A DNA stretch of 64,000 nt from Ischnura elegans. Lineage: Eukaryota > Arthropoda > Insecta > Odonata > Coenagrionidae. Of this stretch, positions 47,147-59,800 are shown piece by piece. The stretch is from NCBI RefSeq assembly GCF_921293095.1, contig NC_060248.1, forward strand, positions 78,375,243-78,439,242. The letters are read 5' to 3'. The number at the start of each line of letters is the position of its first letter. Within the stretch, counting starts at the first letter, position 1. The notes beneath the pieces were generated by a model. That model saw only the letters and a list, made by a program, of their open reading frames with translations. It did not search any database and had not been told where the DNA came from. The position numbers were made by a program, and so were the translations under genes.

Positions 47147-47470
47147 ATGGTTTCAACTCCTCATCCCGGTAATCATTTGGAGGAGGCGATTGACAGCGGA
47201 GGTTCTTTGCGCCATTGGGATGGGAGAGTGAAGCAAGGGTGGAGTGAAACCTGGCGTCGGCATTTGCCTGGTCTTAACAAAAGGCGCCAAGGAGACCACG
47301 GCTTAACGCCCCATCCAACGCTAGGAGTGCTGTAATTGAAGTACCCTCCATGAAGAATTCCAGTGGGGATCGGTCAGTCTGTAAAATCTCTACCACCGCC
47401 AGGATTTAAACACGGGCTCAAGGGGTGGTAGTCGAACGCTCCATTCTACATCAACTCTAGACGAACCCTA
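47147..47470 (+). repeat. Probable dispersed repeat
   Basis: GC-rich block with GCGCCATTGGGATGGG, GGCGCCAAGGAGACCACGGC and TTAACGCCCCATCC, a style I associate with arthropod dispersed repeats. There is no inverted terminus and no coding frame. The assignment rests on pattern memory only. Confidence 0.35.
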
Positions 47471-48462
47471 TCACCCCTACCCTCTATCTTCTAAAGGAGT
47501 TAGGTATTACGCATGCTCGACCACGACGTTTTAGCAATTATAGCTGGCATAACAGAGACATTTTGATATTTCAGTGATATTTTTCTTTCGCCTGGGTGAG
47601 ACGGTGCGTAAAAATAATTTCATAGCATAAAATATAATCATGTGCAGCAATATTTGCACGTAAGGGTCGTCTCATATGGCGGCATAACCTGGTGATGTCC
47701 TTACCCCTAAAATGACGCTTATGATTTACACACTGGTTTTAATTTTATACAAGCAACTCATGCCACTTGACGTGAATCGTCGTATCCGCCAGATGAAAGA
47801 GTTAACCTAAGGCTGAGGCACCAAATTATCACGGATAACAATTATAAGTACAGTAAATTTCATCAATATTCGGCCCAATAATTGAAGTAAAACGTGCAGA
47901 CTCTCCCTAAAGAGTATCCATAACATTTCCATTTAGTCTATAACACAACCATGCAAAAACAAATCGTTTAACTGGATCCTGTGATTTCGCTTATCGCGAA
48001 AATTCGGTTCCTCTGACTATAGGCTAATCGCACCCACCATGTGAACTATGTTGTAAAGGAAGGACATCGCCACTGTCAATCACGAGCCAGAAATTTTCTT
48101 CGGGAGTGCTCGGGAGGTTTGCGGGTTACTCATACCGATGTTTCGTCGTCAATTTGCACGCATCGGAAAACCAGTAATTTCAATAAATCAGCTATATATA
48201 TTACTGTTGCATGATAGTGAAAGGTCAATTTATATTTATTTACTGGCAGGCGTTATGAAATTAACTTTCTCGAAAGATGGTCCTAAATTAACGGACTTTC
48301 GCTAGGGAACAGACTAACTAAATCCTGAATGAAGTTATTATCTCCAAAGTTAAGGTACATCTAATCTTTCATCACTTAAAATTTTCTTGAAACTATAATT
48401 TTTAGCTCGGGGTGTCCGAGCATAGACTCCCCTCGGCAAGGGGTCTCCACGAAATATGCATA

Positions 48463-48537
48463 GCGGGTCGTCGCCAGTAGAGGAAAAATTTCGGAGGGGT
48501 TGAAGCCCCCAAGCCGAACCCCTGGCTACGTGCCTGG
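48463..48537 (-). mobile_element. Fragment of a short dispersed repeat, copy E2
   Basis: Partner of 21211-21281. It shares GTCGCC, GAAAAAT..TTCGG and the CCCTGGCTACGTGCCTG end. The similarity may extend left to about 48405. Confidence 0.45.
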
Positions 48538-51500
48538 CCATTGTCGGTATTTCACCCTAGATCCTCGGAGTGTAAATCCAATACCCTAGTCGGAGCACTG
48601 GCCCACTATCCAATGTTTTGGCGCTTGAATCAATACTTGGCCCAGGGTCGTCATAGGGCCAAAGCTCGTCGCTTGGCCTAGAGTTCAAGCATGGGGCATA
48701 AAGGATACCCGTTTACAGCCTAGTCATCTCTACATTGGTAGTATTTTACCAATTTTACGAGAGTAAATCCATTCGGTTCGAGGCATAACTTGAAAATAAG
48801 TTGCCTATCACGAGGCCCACGCCTTCATTTGAATTAATTTTATGTGCACTAATAAAATTTATGATTTCACTTTTCTAGAAGTACAGTCATCAAGATAGTG
48901 GGTAGAGGACTGAATCATAGTGTGTTTGATTTTACTTTCATATTAATCAGGTATCCTTTATTTCACGAAATTCTTTGTTGTCTTGGATCATTGCCTTCGC
49001 TTCTATTCATTATTCTGTTGGTCCCTTTTCATCGCTTCACTGTCGTATTCCCATCTCTCGTAGCTGCAGTTTTAGGCCTCATTCTCTCTGCTGGGTGCGT
49101 ACACCGTATACTCTTTGAAGCGTGTACCATTATTTATTCTGAATCAGATCCAATTCAGATAATCTAATTCATTTATGTCACCCCAGTTTCCCACGACCAT
49201 AATCATCAGCCTTATAATATTAAATATTGCCAGTGTTCTTTGCCTTAAAAGCGCTTATTTTCGATGGGCTTGAAAATCGATGTTATTAGCGGTATTGTCC
49301 TGTTTTTCATCGCAATGGCTCCTACACGAGTACATACGTGAACCAAGTCTCCCCCTGGGAAATTATGGTCCCCTATAAAATGTAATGTGGTTGATGAATC
49401 CTCCTACTAACAACCCAAGCCCAAATGCCGCGGTTGTGTTCAATTGCATGTTAATTTCTTAAATAAAATAAAATTTAACAAAATTAAAAATTAATTTTAA
49501 ATTAAACAAGACGACGCCTGTTACATGGACTCACATTTTATACCAAGGTCCTTTCGTGGAGACCATGGAAGACTGCAAATATCAGTCTGTAAGATTAGGA
49601 CGCAAATATTTCAAGCAAACCGTTCTTTGGTGGAAAAACAAACCACCCCCGGAATTGAAGATGCAGTCTAGGGGTTCAAACCCTACTGTTTCATTTCTAT
49701 CTGCGTACAATAATTGCTTTTGACACTCCAACCGATTACGCCACACGGAATGATTATTTCCAAAGTGGTTTTCTTGTTTAACGCGAATCCATACACCTGA
49801 CCCCGTCCGCATTGCGACGGAAGTCTTGGTCGGTTGGAAATGAAACGATGATATTTAAGATTGGGGTCGCTTGCACGATGATTCTGGGCTAATTTAGTGA
49901 TATAACTGATGATTTTAGGCTTAACTTTGTGAAAAATTTCCGTTATGGAAAATGAAAGAATAAACTTTGTTAGGAGATATTTTAGAAGATGCATGCATGA
50001 TCGATGCACCTGACGATTTAAAGATGTCATGAAACCCAGGTCGTGATTTTTCAAAGGTATTTGTGACCCTAACAAAGGTTATTCTTTCATATTTCATAAT
50101 TTCGTGATGTTTAAACCACGCCAGAGAAATACTAAAACTTCCTTTCATACCAGCACCAATATTCCGAAGAAGATTCTCCAGTTGACCTCTGTGTTTTCAC
50201 CCACCGCGCATTTAAATGGGTTTACAAATGCCGCCACTCATGTCGCTGACGGCCGATCCGAATTTCTCGGAGAATCAAGCTATAAGTAAGGCTGATGCCA
50301 GAAATGCATTCAAAACATGGAGAAGTAAACACGAGAAGCTACATGTAATAAGTAGTCAAAATTGGAAATATAACTTAATTTGAATGATAATGGGCGTAGA
50401 AAGCTTTCTTTATAGTAGCCTCCCCATGTGGAAGAGGGGATGAATCGGTAGAACGTCTTGTAGTATATGCAAATTGTTCTCGGGTTATTAGGCTTATTAA
50501 CCATTACCAGCCCTGATTACGATAAGAGAGTCACTCACCTGAACGTCGGCCTTCAACAGGCTTACCCGGTGCCTAACCCCAAAATATTTTACAAATATCA
50601 CTCGTCGAGATAATCTACGATCTTTAATCACCTTGTAGTATTTGGCTCTTGCCAGCAGATTCCAGGTGGAATGTGCCGTAGGAAATCGCTTTAAGAGGAC
50701 GAATCAGTCCCGTTCGACCGGGTGTATTTTGTCTGTTTACATGGCCAAGTGCTCCTCTAATTCTCACGATATAATCTAGGAATATTCACGGGATATCGAG
50801 GCGACCCTTTCGAATGTTTATCTTTAACTCAAATATTGAAATTTTACAGTTGAGGAAATAATGATTTTAAATTTTAAAAATCATGATATAGCCAAAATTT
50901 GAAGATGATGGCTTATTTTTTAAGCAAGCAATTCATTACAAAAAGAGACAGGCCGAGAGGGTGTAGAGCGTTCTCTTGAGGGATACAAGTAACAGATAGA
51001 GAAAAAAAAACTCAAGGGCGGGTCGCTAAATATAATTTGAGCTACCTTTACTGTTATCGTAATGAAAATAATCACGTTACATGCAAAGTTTAAGATAGTT
51101 TCATTTAAACTGATTATACGCATAAACAAAACAATGCTATCTTATGATGTAAAAAAGTTACAATTGTGGGTCTGCAATGCGGGCAGCCCCGCAAGGGGGA
51201 GGGGGGCCGCGCGCCCCCTGCGCCACCCATATGTATCCGCCACTGAGGGACACTCTAGGGCTACAAGGGTCACTCAAGTCGTCAGATAACTGATAAATAG
51301 CCTATTTTTAATTCAGATTATGTATTCTGCTATTTATTTAGTCTTCCATTCCGAGCTCATACTTACTTTGTCCAAAGGCTAAGGTGCGCTCAGGCCAGCA
51401 GCCAACCATCATGTCAATACAATTGGCCCACTTTTAAGTTTTTAAAAATAAAATGTTAAAATTAATACGACCAGATTTCATCGAATATTCAAAATCGTAA

Positions 51501-52114
51501 GACCATCGTGGACATTGTAAAATGTATTATACTACCAGACCTTATGGTGTCGAGTATTCGTGATTTGATACCAAACTGAAAGATGAAAGGTCGTGTACCC
51601 ATGTCAACACGAACTGTTATGGGTGTTTTTCTGGAGATTAGACGGTTAAGATATTTCTTTAGCTTTGGCAGATGATTTCTTGTAAATCAAGGGAGCAAAG
51701 TGAAGTAGGCCTCTCTGTAATATGACAGGAGAAAACTGAGTCATGATTTTTATATTGCCACAATTAGGCATGTATCAAAAAAACAGTTTAATTGAGAAGG
51801 GAGGATTACCAGTCGTAGATCCATTCCCTGTTATTACAACCAAGCCTTATCCTTTTGAGTGGTGAAAGTGAACAAATCCCGTTGGCTCATATTCTAATTA
51901 ATCGAAAATATCCGCAAAAATTGCAGGATTATTAACTTACAAATAAAACAAGTTTCAATATAAGATGTAACAAGTTAATAAACGCGGTTTTTGGAAAGTC
52001 GTACACTATAATATTGGGAAACATGAACAAAATACCAGGGGATGGTATCAGCGGCAAACGTAGGTCGTTTTCTGGTGGTTTGTTCATCACTGTCCGATGC
52101 GCCTTGGTGGGATC

Positions 52115-52463
52115 CAGTGGCGCCGACTCCATGGGGCCTGAGGGGGCCCGAGCCCCCTCAAAGATTCGTTTGTGGGGGCCGAGCCCCCTCAATAATTCAA
52201 GAAAATAATTAAGTTATATTATGCTTTGTGAAATCACAAAAATATATCAGTAATTTTTTTCCCCAAGCTTGACGATAGTTACCTTTTAAAAAACATTCAG
52301 TAATGAGTTTAAACGAATAATTAATACGGTAGAAGGCAGGTTAGCTGAAAACAAGTAGTGTGAATCATGATAGTGTTTCGGTGCTGCGACACACTTTGAA
52401 TTTAACCTCTTCCCGGAGCAAGACCTCCGATATGGGCCCCCCCAATATTTTTTACAAGTCCTG
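52115..52463 (+). mobile_element. hAT-type MITE, family G
   Basis: A 349-bp element starting CAGTGGCGCCGACTCC and ending ACAAGTCCTG, flanked on both sides by GTGGGATC (52107-52114, 52464-52471), a perfect 8-bp duplication. Two GGGGGC(C)CGAGCCCCCTCAA motifs lie near the left end. The inverted match of the termini is short (CAG...CTG), so the assignment relies on the duplication. Confidence 0.75.
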
Positions 52464-52699
52464 GTGGGATCCAATACTGCTGCGCGATAATGTGTCTGAT
52501 ATTTGACATGTGTAGAAAAGTGGTGTTTTGATATTCATCAATTATTTTTAGATATTATATAAGTTGATGAAATAAAACCTTGTATTTGAGATCCACTTTT
52601 CAGATTACCGCCTTATCAATTTTTTCAGACATTATAAGGAGAGAAAGCCACCCCATAGTCCGCCACTGGGTAATAAATGCTCCATGCCTTGTAGAGAGG

Positions 52700-53090
52700 C
52701 CAGGAACTAGGTGGGGTAGGGAGGGCTCGTGCCCCGGGCGTAAGATTTCGGCAACGATTTCAATTTTGAGGCACAATAAATAGCAATTTTTTGCGTAGTT
52801 GAAACTGAGTTACAATAAAAACAAATTATATGTATTAGTCATATATAAGTGTATTTATACAGGTCTTTTTCAATATAAGTGTAATGTATGCGTTAATTTA
52901 TTAATATGAATGTTATTGACTAGTGTTTTTCATTAATAAAACTTCTTAATAGCATGCATACGGAGTGCAATATCAAACGAATGCATCTCAAAAAGTATCT
53001 TACGGAGTTATTTTATTTTAGTGGTGGAAGTAGGGAGTGGGAAGGAGATAAATAGACCTTGGTCCCCCCTGGAAAAACTCATAGTTCCGG
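52700..53090. mobile_element. Short inverted-repeat element, unassigned family
   Basis: The left end CCAGGAACTAGGTG and the right end CATAGTTCCGG (reverse CCGGAACTATG) are inverted with one gap, about 390 bp apart. The interior is AT-rich and non-coding. No target duplication is clear. Confidence 0.5.
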
Positions 53091-53707
53091 ACCTACTTAA
53101 AGTAACAATTGTAATTACGAAGTAACAATCATTCCATGCTCATCGCAGACTTCAAATTCACTAGCTGTTACAAGGAAGCTCCCTGGCAACGTGACTCGTC
53201 ACGAGTATTGAGGGAGCGAATTTCATCTTAGGAAAATCCCTCCCCTCAACTTCGTCCCCCCAACCCCGTCGGTGTCTCACTGATTTCGGGTGGTAGGTTT
53301 CAATGGCCTAAGACATCCCTCTCCGTCAAACCCGTGACTCTCCTCTCTGCTTGAGTACATTTCCTTATCCTTCCCCCCACCTCCACCACAGAACTTATCG
53401 GAGAGCACCGAGTCCATCGAGACTTCGGAGGTTCCATTCAACCTGACCGATTGCTGTCATATTCCCATTCGGAGTGTGCGTGGAAGAGTACGAATGCAAA
53501 GCTCGAAGTTGCAGCCGAAGAGCCGCCGCCAAATGGCACGGGGAACCGCGAGTTGACTCGAATCCAGGTAGAAGAGGAGACCCTCTTTTCTCGAACTACT
53601 GATAAGGATAACTGCGGCAAGGAGTCACGGCTTGGTGAGGACACATCAGGGGAATGAGGGAAGGTTACCGTTGAGTGTGAAGCCATCATCGGCCGAGTGT
53701 CCGTGTC

Positions 53708-53744
53708 TATAAATTGGAGTACACAGCACGTCAGCCCTCTCAGT
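53708..53744 (+). promoter_or_regulatory. Core promoter of the vitellogenin receptor gene (TATA plus initiator)
   Basis: TATAAAT at 53708-53714 is followed by TCAGTC at 53740-53745, a match to the arthropod initiator TCAGTY, with the initiator A 34 bp from the first T of the TATA box. This gives a 5' UTR of about 110 nt before the ATG at 53852. A second TCAG at 53731 is an alternative start. Confidence 0.55.
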
Positions 53745-53851
53745 CGGCCCTTGAGCTTCGAAGCTACGCACCATCTAGGGTTGGTGCTCTCGCTGTAAGG
53801 ATTTTGTCGTCTTCACCTTCGGAGCATCGAGGAATTGCTGTGAATATTCGC

Positions 53852-56800
53852 ATGAAGCCGAGGTTAGTGAGAATATTTCCTAGACTGTCATAAAGCTTTT
53901 TTTTTTAGTTTGTGGTTCATCCCGCATATTGTAAAGTAAATTGATGATTTTATAGGGCATGTGTGTGCTTTGCAATTAATTACGAAGATATTTCCAATAA
54001 TATATTGTGGCGCAGTACAGAGTGATATGTGCTTATATTCAGTGTACATTTTCGAGGGAGTGAATTTTATGCATGAAGTAGGTGTGAGGCGTTCGTTACT
54101 TCCTCCTACGCACCATTTCAGATAAATATCGTTACGTAAGATTTAAGAAACATTTTGCTATGTAAGTCTTGAATCCTGTCCAGATTAAGTGAGTCCATGC
54201 GTGTGTTAATTCTCTGTAGTACCCTGCCGTATTTCATTCGTAACGGAAGTAATTTACGGGCGAACTCCATCTAACTGGGAAAGTTTTGGTAGTGCATGCT
54301 TCTGGCGGACAATTGTACGATGAAACCTCGTAGGATTAATAAGAGTTAAATAATATTTTATTCGTTAGGTATTTGATTGTGATCTGTCAGACGTTACCCG
54401 GGTAAGTTAGTGCTACAATTATGGATAAAAGTTACCATTTGTATTTGTGTGTGCCTCTATGCATGGAACGGTTACTTTATCCTTAACTTAAAAATAGAAT
54501 TGTAAATGTTGCTCGACACAAGTGTTTTCTTAAACTCTCAAACATTTGAATCCTTGGGCATTGATGGTCTTTGCGATAATCCTTTCTGTTGTGTTGGGTT
54601 TAAGATGACGAACTTCCTGGTCTTACCATAAAATATTAAGTCTTCCTAGAGTAACTTTTTCTTAATTCCTTATATCCCTATTTGGTTGGTGACTTTTTCT
54701 TCCCGATTCGATAAAAAGTAGATACCATAACTGAATATTCTAGTCTCATGGCTATTGTTTTTTTTCAATTTACAACGGATTGTTGATGGGCAGAGATAAG
54801 AGAAGCCATAGCCCTTCTAAGCGTACATTTTACGTTACCAATAGTTCGGTATGGTATGAGGGTGAAGATTTGTCCCGCGACTCTTGGCCCGGGACCTTCT
54901 GTATGCGGCTCATGAATCAGGTGTTCATCAGGGTTTCTAATGGTGCAGTTACTAATAAGCGATTTGCTTCGATTTTATGAATATACCGCCGCAATTTTGT
55001 ATTTATAAGTTTTGTTCTGGTCACGTCGATTCGCAATCATTTTTTTTTTTAGAACAAAGTTCTCGTAGACATTAAGCAATTTTATCCAAATTGCTTCATA
55101 TTACGGAACAGCCTCTATCCTATGCCTTGGTGAATAAATTGAAAATTTTTCGTCAGCACTCAAGCGGCTTTCAGATTCCATGACTGGGCTAACTAGTTAG
55201 TTTGTTTTTACTATGTTTTGTCTCATGATTCATTGCTTCCTTTTGTTCTGCAGAGGCAATCTCGGAAGTCCAATGGGCCAAAACACCCCTCGATTGCGGA
55301 GCAACCTGTGGTGGCTAAGCCATGGAGCCTGTAACTTAGCATTCATCGTGGTCCTTTTCTTAGCGGCATGCTCCGGAAGTGAAGACTGTGAGTTTGGCCT
55401 TTCGTGTTTACAATTTCACTGACTGTTTTAGTCCATAAGATTACTGGGTTTGTCTCAATGTCTCAGCGCATATCTAATCATCAGTGCTCCCACGGAGTAC
55501 GCTTGATCAACAAATTAACTCAAACAGTGACAGGCTTTGCGCCGCTTGATAAGTTTTCTCGAGATTAAATAAGAATAGGAAACTTACTTCCGAAGATAGG
55601 ATCGTGGTTCACTGTCCTTAGTTACCTCTTCCTAATAACTTCGTAATGCTTGATTAGCTATTTTTCTCCCTACGCTAAGGTTAAAATTTTAGTTACGGTT
55701 CGTGCGAGAAGAAAAATAAATTTGGCAAACAATTGCCCCTAATTTCGTGACTATGCGTTGAAATTCTGGCAGGCGTTTTAAATGTTTTCAAGAATAGTGA
55801 AGTATGCTTGTGAAATTATGAGGTGTAAGAGCTTTCTCTACCGAACGTCATATTTTGGCGACCTATAGGGATCTAGGATCGATAGGGCTTTGCATCGTGA
55901 GGAGGCAGCGACTAGAGTACCGCTCCGCGTAGTACAAATTCAATTTTGTTTTAGGATTAAAGCCTAATTTATTGACATCACACAATCACGTAATGCCTTG
56001 AGGCATCACGCCTGAAATACCTTTCTATAGGGTCTGGGATGAGGCCACAGCCAGAAAAAACTGTTCATTACGAGAGGGGTACATATCTTGGGGAATTAGC
56101 TGAAACGGGTATAATGAAAACCCTATTAAAAATTGCGTAGCGCCAAGGGATCGTCTATTGGAGATAAGTGGTCCTGTTCTTGATAGGTACGGAAAAGATT
56201 ACTTAAATCTTTGATGTTCTAATTAGAACCATTCATATTTGAAAAAATACTTGATCACTTTGAAAGCAAATTCCTCTTTTAATATCTAGAGATAGGCAAG
56301 AGAAATGAAATGTTGTCTTCGAAAAAAATATTCTCATATTATCTGCAGTTATTGTATACACAAAGGATGAAATTCGCCTAAGTTCAATGTAGTAATCTTA
56401 TTTAATCTGGCGTCCGATGGAGAAAGTTTTAAGAGGAAGAATATATAGGATTCGGACGTCGACCGGGACAAGTTTATTTACGATGGCCTTGATCGCGACT
56501 ATCTGTGGTGCTATCGGTCGAAGTGTATACAAAGATGAGTAACGTGCTTCTAGAGTTTTTGTATTTTATCGCTAACGAGACTGTTTTTATCGTTTAAAAC
56601 ACCAATTTATTCTTGGAGGTCTTATGCTATCGGATCGAGATTGCGCTTTTTTGTTCGTGCACAGATAATTTTTTTCATTTTACTATTTTTGTAGATTGCC
56701 TTTCAATCATTGTTTTTGTTCAATGCTTTGAGCTCCTACAATCCCGAGCTTCATTTACATTAGACAAGAATGCTGCAAAGCATCCCGCCTATCGTAAGCT

Positions 56801-59800
56801 CAGAAGAATTATTAATAGTCGGGAGCTTCTTACCAATCAAGCGTATCAAGTTTCGGCGAATATCAAAATTTTCTAACGTTTCTAAGAAAAATTCTAATGA
56901 GACTTATTTTTTATTTAATCTAAAATCAGTCTTTAATTGGGCCACCTTGGGATAGATTCTCAAGGGGGAGTGGTTGACTTAGGGCTGGGGTTGGCGTAAG
57001 ACAATGTATATCCCAAGCATTTCCGGGGGTGGTTTGACCTCCTCCCCTCTCAGACCTTGCCCTGGTGTCATCGCGGCCAAGAGCGGATTCGGGCCTTAAA
57101 ACGAGTCATCCTTGATTAAAATCTTAATTAATATTTCCCATTGAAATTTCAAGGAGAATGTGGAATGAAAAACATTCCATTGCCAGAAAAAACTCTAGGC
57201 GAAATAAGAGGGAAGGGGATTCGTTATGAGAGGGGGGGGGGGCATTTTAAGATCGTATTTCCCTAGCATTCTGGGTGAGGAATTTGCACCCTCATGCCTC
57301 TCCCTCTCGCTACGGCCATGGAAAAAAAAAATGCGCACAGGGTTGCGGATAAAAAGGGAGTCACTTCTGCATCCCTCACAATCACGGATAACCAGCCCGT
57401 TAAACATTAAGATTTAAAAAACGGTAGGCGCCTTTTTGCCAGTCTTAAAATGTCTTCTGTCAAATACCATATGGTAGACCAGGGGCGCAGCTAGGAATTT
57501 GGGTTAGGGGGGTTCTGGCGCAACTAATACTTACGGGTGTCGGGGTATTGCATACCTACCAGGGTACGCAGGAGTTGCGGGGGCCCTCCTTCAGAAAAAT
57601 TTGAAGAATAATGGTTTAAAATGCAGAGTTTTACGGCTTTCTGATGGATATTTGATAAATCCTAACACTAGTCTATAATTAATACTGATCCAAATAAGTA
57701 AAATAAATAAAGATTAAACTTAAAAATTTCTCTGAGCTCTAGGGGGGGGGGTTTATCCCCCGAAACCACCCCCACGCTGTGCCACTGTGGTAGACTACTT
57801 GGTGATCAGTCGCCGGGGGCGGGGGGGGGGGGGGGGGAGCGTGGTACAAAAAAGTTTGGGAACCCCTGTTCTAGAGCCTTAGGCTTGGACAAAATTTAGT
57901 CTTTCATTTCTTGTCAAGTGTACACATGGTTGCCTGCATTTCAGGAAATTAGTTCCTTTATTAACACTAGAACTACCGATGGAGTCATTTTGACTCCTCG
58001 CCATTTTTATTTCTCTGCCCTGTTTAAAATTTTCCGAATTCCGGCCTGAAATTCCGTGACTTTTATTCATTTTCGTCACAAAATAAGGCTTTGCGATCAA
58101 AGTAATTCTAGAAAATAAAATAGTGCACGTTTTTCAAAATTTACCTTTAACTACCAAAGGGAGTCATTTTGACTCCCTAACGTATTTTGCTTGTCTTTTC
58201 ACCAAATAGTAATATTTATACAAGTTTTTATCTCTTCTTATGTCAATAGTAATTAATTTAAATCAATCAAAGTCTTAAATATAGAATTATTTTCTTTTTG
58301 GCCCATATTTACGAGACTTTGAAAGCATTTCTTATTTTACGGATCTGTGTTTGGATCTACAAACTATGTGAATGTCCTGATATTATTTTACCTTGCGATA
58401 AAGTGGTGAATATGCAATTCATAGCATTTTCAAATCCATGTGTTTAGAATCCGTTGTGTCTGTCCCTCCTCCGTTACCCCTTCGAATTCCTTCTCGCCGC
58501 CCGCTAATACTGTGCATTGCGCTGCAGCACTTTTATTTCAGCCTTGACAGTGTGGAAGTTGATTTTAAAATATGAAAAAGTTCCTCTGATATACCGATTC
58601 CCCAGAAAAATTGATGTACTGATGAACCAGGAAAATAAATCAGTAGAATGAAATAAAGTTACTGTCCTAGCACGTTCGGCTCTGACAGCGCTGGCTGCCG
58701 GGTGCCGCACAGGAAAACCGTGCGCTGTCCTTTGCATTAGTGAATCCAGTGAACTCTCGAGTGGACTGCAAAACTCCTATGAAGCAAGGATTTCATTTTT
58801 CCTGACTGGGAGTATGGCTAGAAGAAGTAGGCGAAAGCGTGAAGAAGTCCTATCTATGTTGCATTCTATACCGGAAGGTGAATCGGAACGCGAAACAAAA
58901 GATCATTTCGGCTGTGACGAAGTCGAGAATTTTATTCCTCAAAACGTTTCTAGTGAGTCTGAAGATTCAGACAAAACGCGTGCGAAATATAAGCAGTAAT
59001 TTACATTTACTTTCCCTTTCATGGGTAGTTACAAAAAAGGTATTATATACGATTATTTATCGATTCGTTTATACGGACTCACATAAAGCGATGTACAATT
59101 GTGGAACCACGCAAGCAAAATTACGAAGATTTTACACTTTCCGATGTGGAGCTAGTTGCATGTATAGCCATATTTTATGCCCGAGGAATATCAGGTACAA
59201 ATGATTACTCTATTGAGAGTATTTGGTCAAACGACTGGGGAAGACCATTTTCTACTACGAACTAGGTTTGTTAACATTTTGCTATGTCTAAGAGTTGATG
59301 AGAAATCTAATTGATTCCAGCGGCTCAAAACGGTCAAGTTTGCCCTCTTTTCAATAGTGTACGACAGATTCATAGAGAATTACATTGCTTGTTACAAACC
59401 TGGTCCGTACATTATAGTTGATGAACAACTTTTTCCCAGTGTAATTAGGTATATTTCACTCTGTACATTCCTTCTAATCCGGACAAATACGGCCATGAAT
59501 ATTGGCTACCTGTTGACAAAGAGAGCAAATATCTTGCAAATGCCTTCCCTTATGTTGGAAAAGGTAGTTCACTTCATGCAGATTGCCGTTTAGCAGTACT
59601 GAAACTAATGCAGCCATTTCTGAAAAAGGGCGAAATGTTACTGTATATAATTACTTTACCTCAGTCAAACTCGCTGAACAGCAAAAAATCCAGGGTGGGA
59701 AATTGTGGGAAAGGTAAATAAAAGAAAATAGAAGAACCAAAAGAGATGAAATCACAAATATACCACAAGAACGTCTACTCAGTGATAGCCTATCTACTCG

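Larger units (their letters stand above)
46307..52106. other. No supportable gene
   Basis: Apart from the repeat at 47147-47470 and the fragment at 48463-48537, no gene can be supported. The ORF at 48898-49167 is hydrophobic but has no context. A GC-rich patch at 51170-51246 ends in TATCCGCCACTG and may be one end of another hAT-type MITE. Confidence 0.35.

Noticed and set aside
48898-49167. Hydrophobic 89-codon ORF that could be a membrane protein
   Set aside because: Hydrophobicity follows from T-rich sequence. No conserved motif, no neighbouring exons.
49668-49685. GGGGTTCAAACCC resembling a tRNA B box
   Set aside because: The motif is itself palindromic, and no A box or tRNA fold exists on either side.
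53451-53689. Overlapping ORFs just upstream of the VgR promoter
   Set aside because: No splice link to the receptor and no known motif. The TATA/initiator pair at 53708-53744 explains the transcript start.
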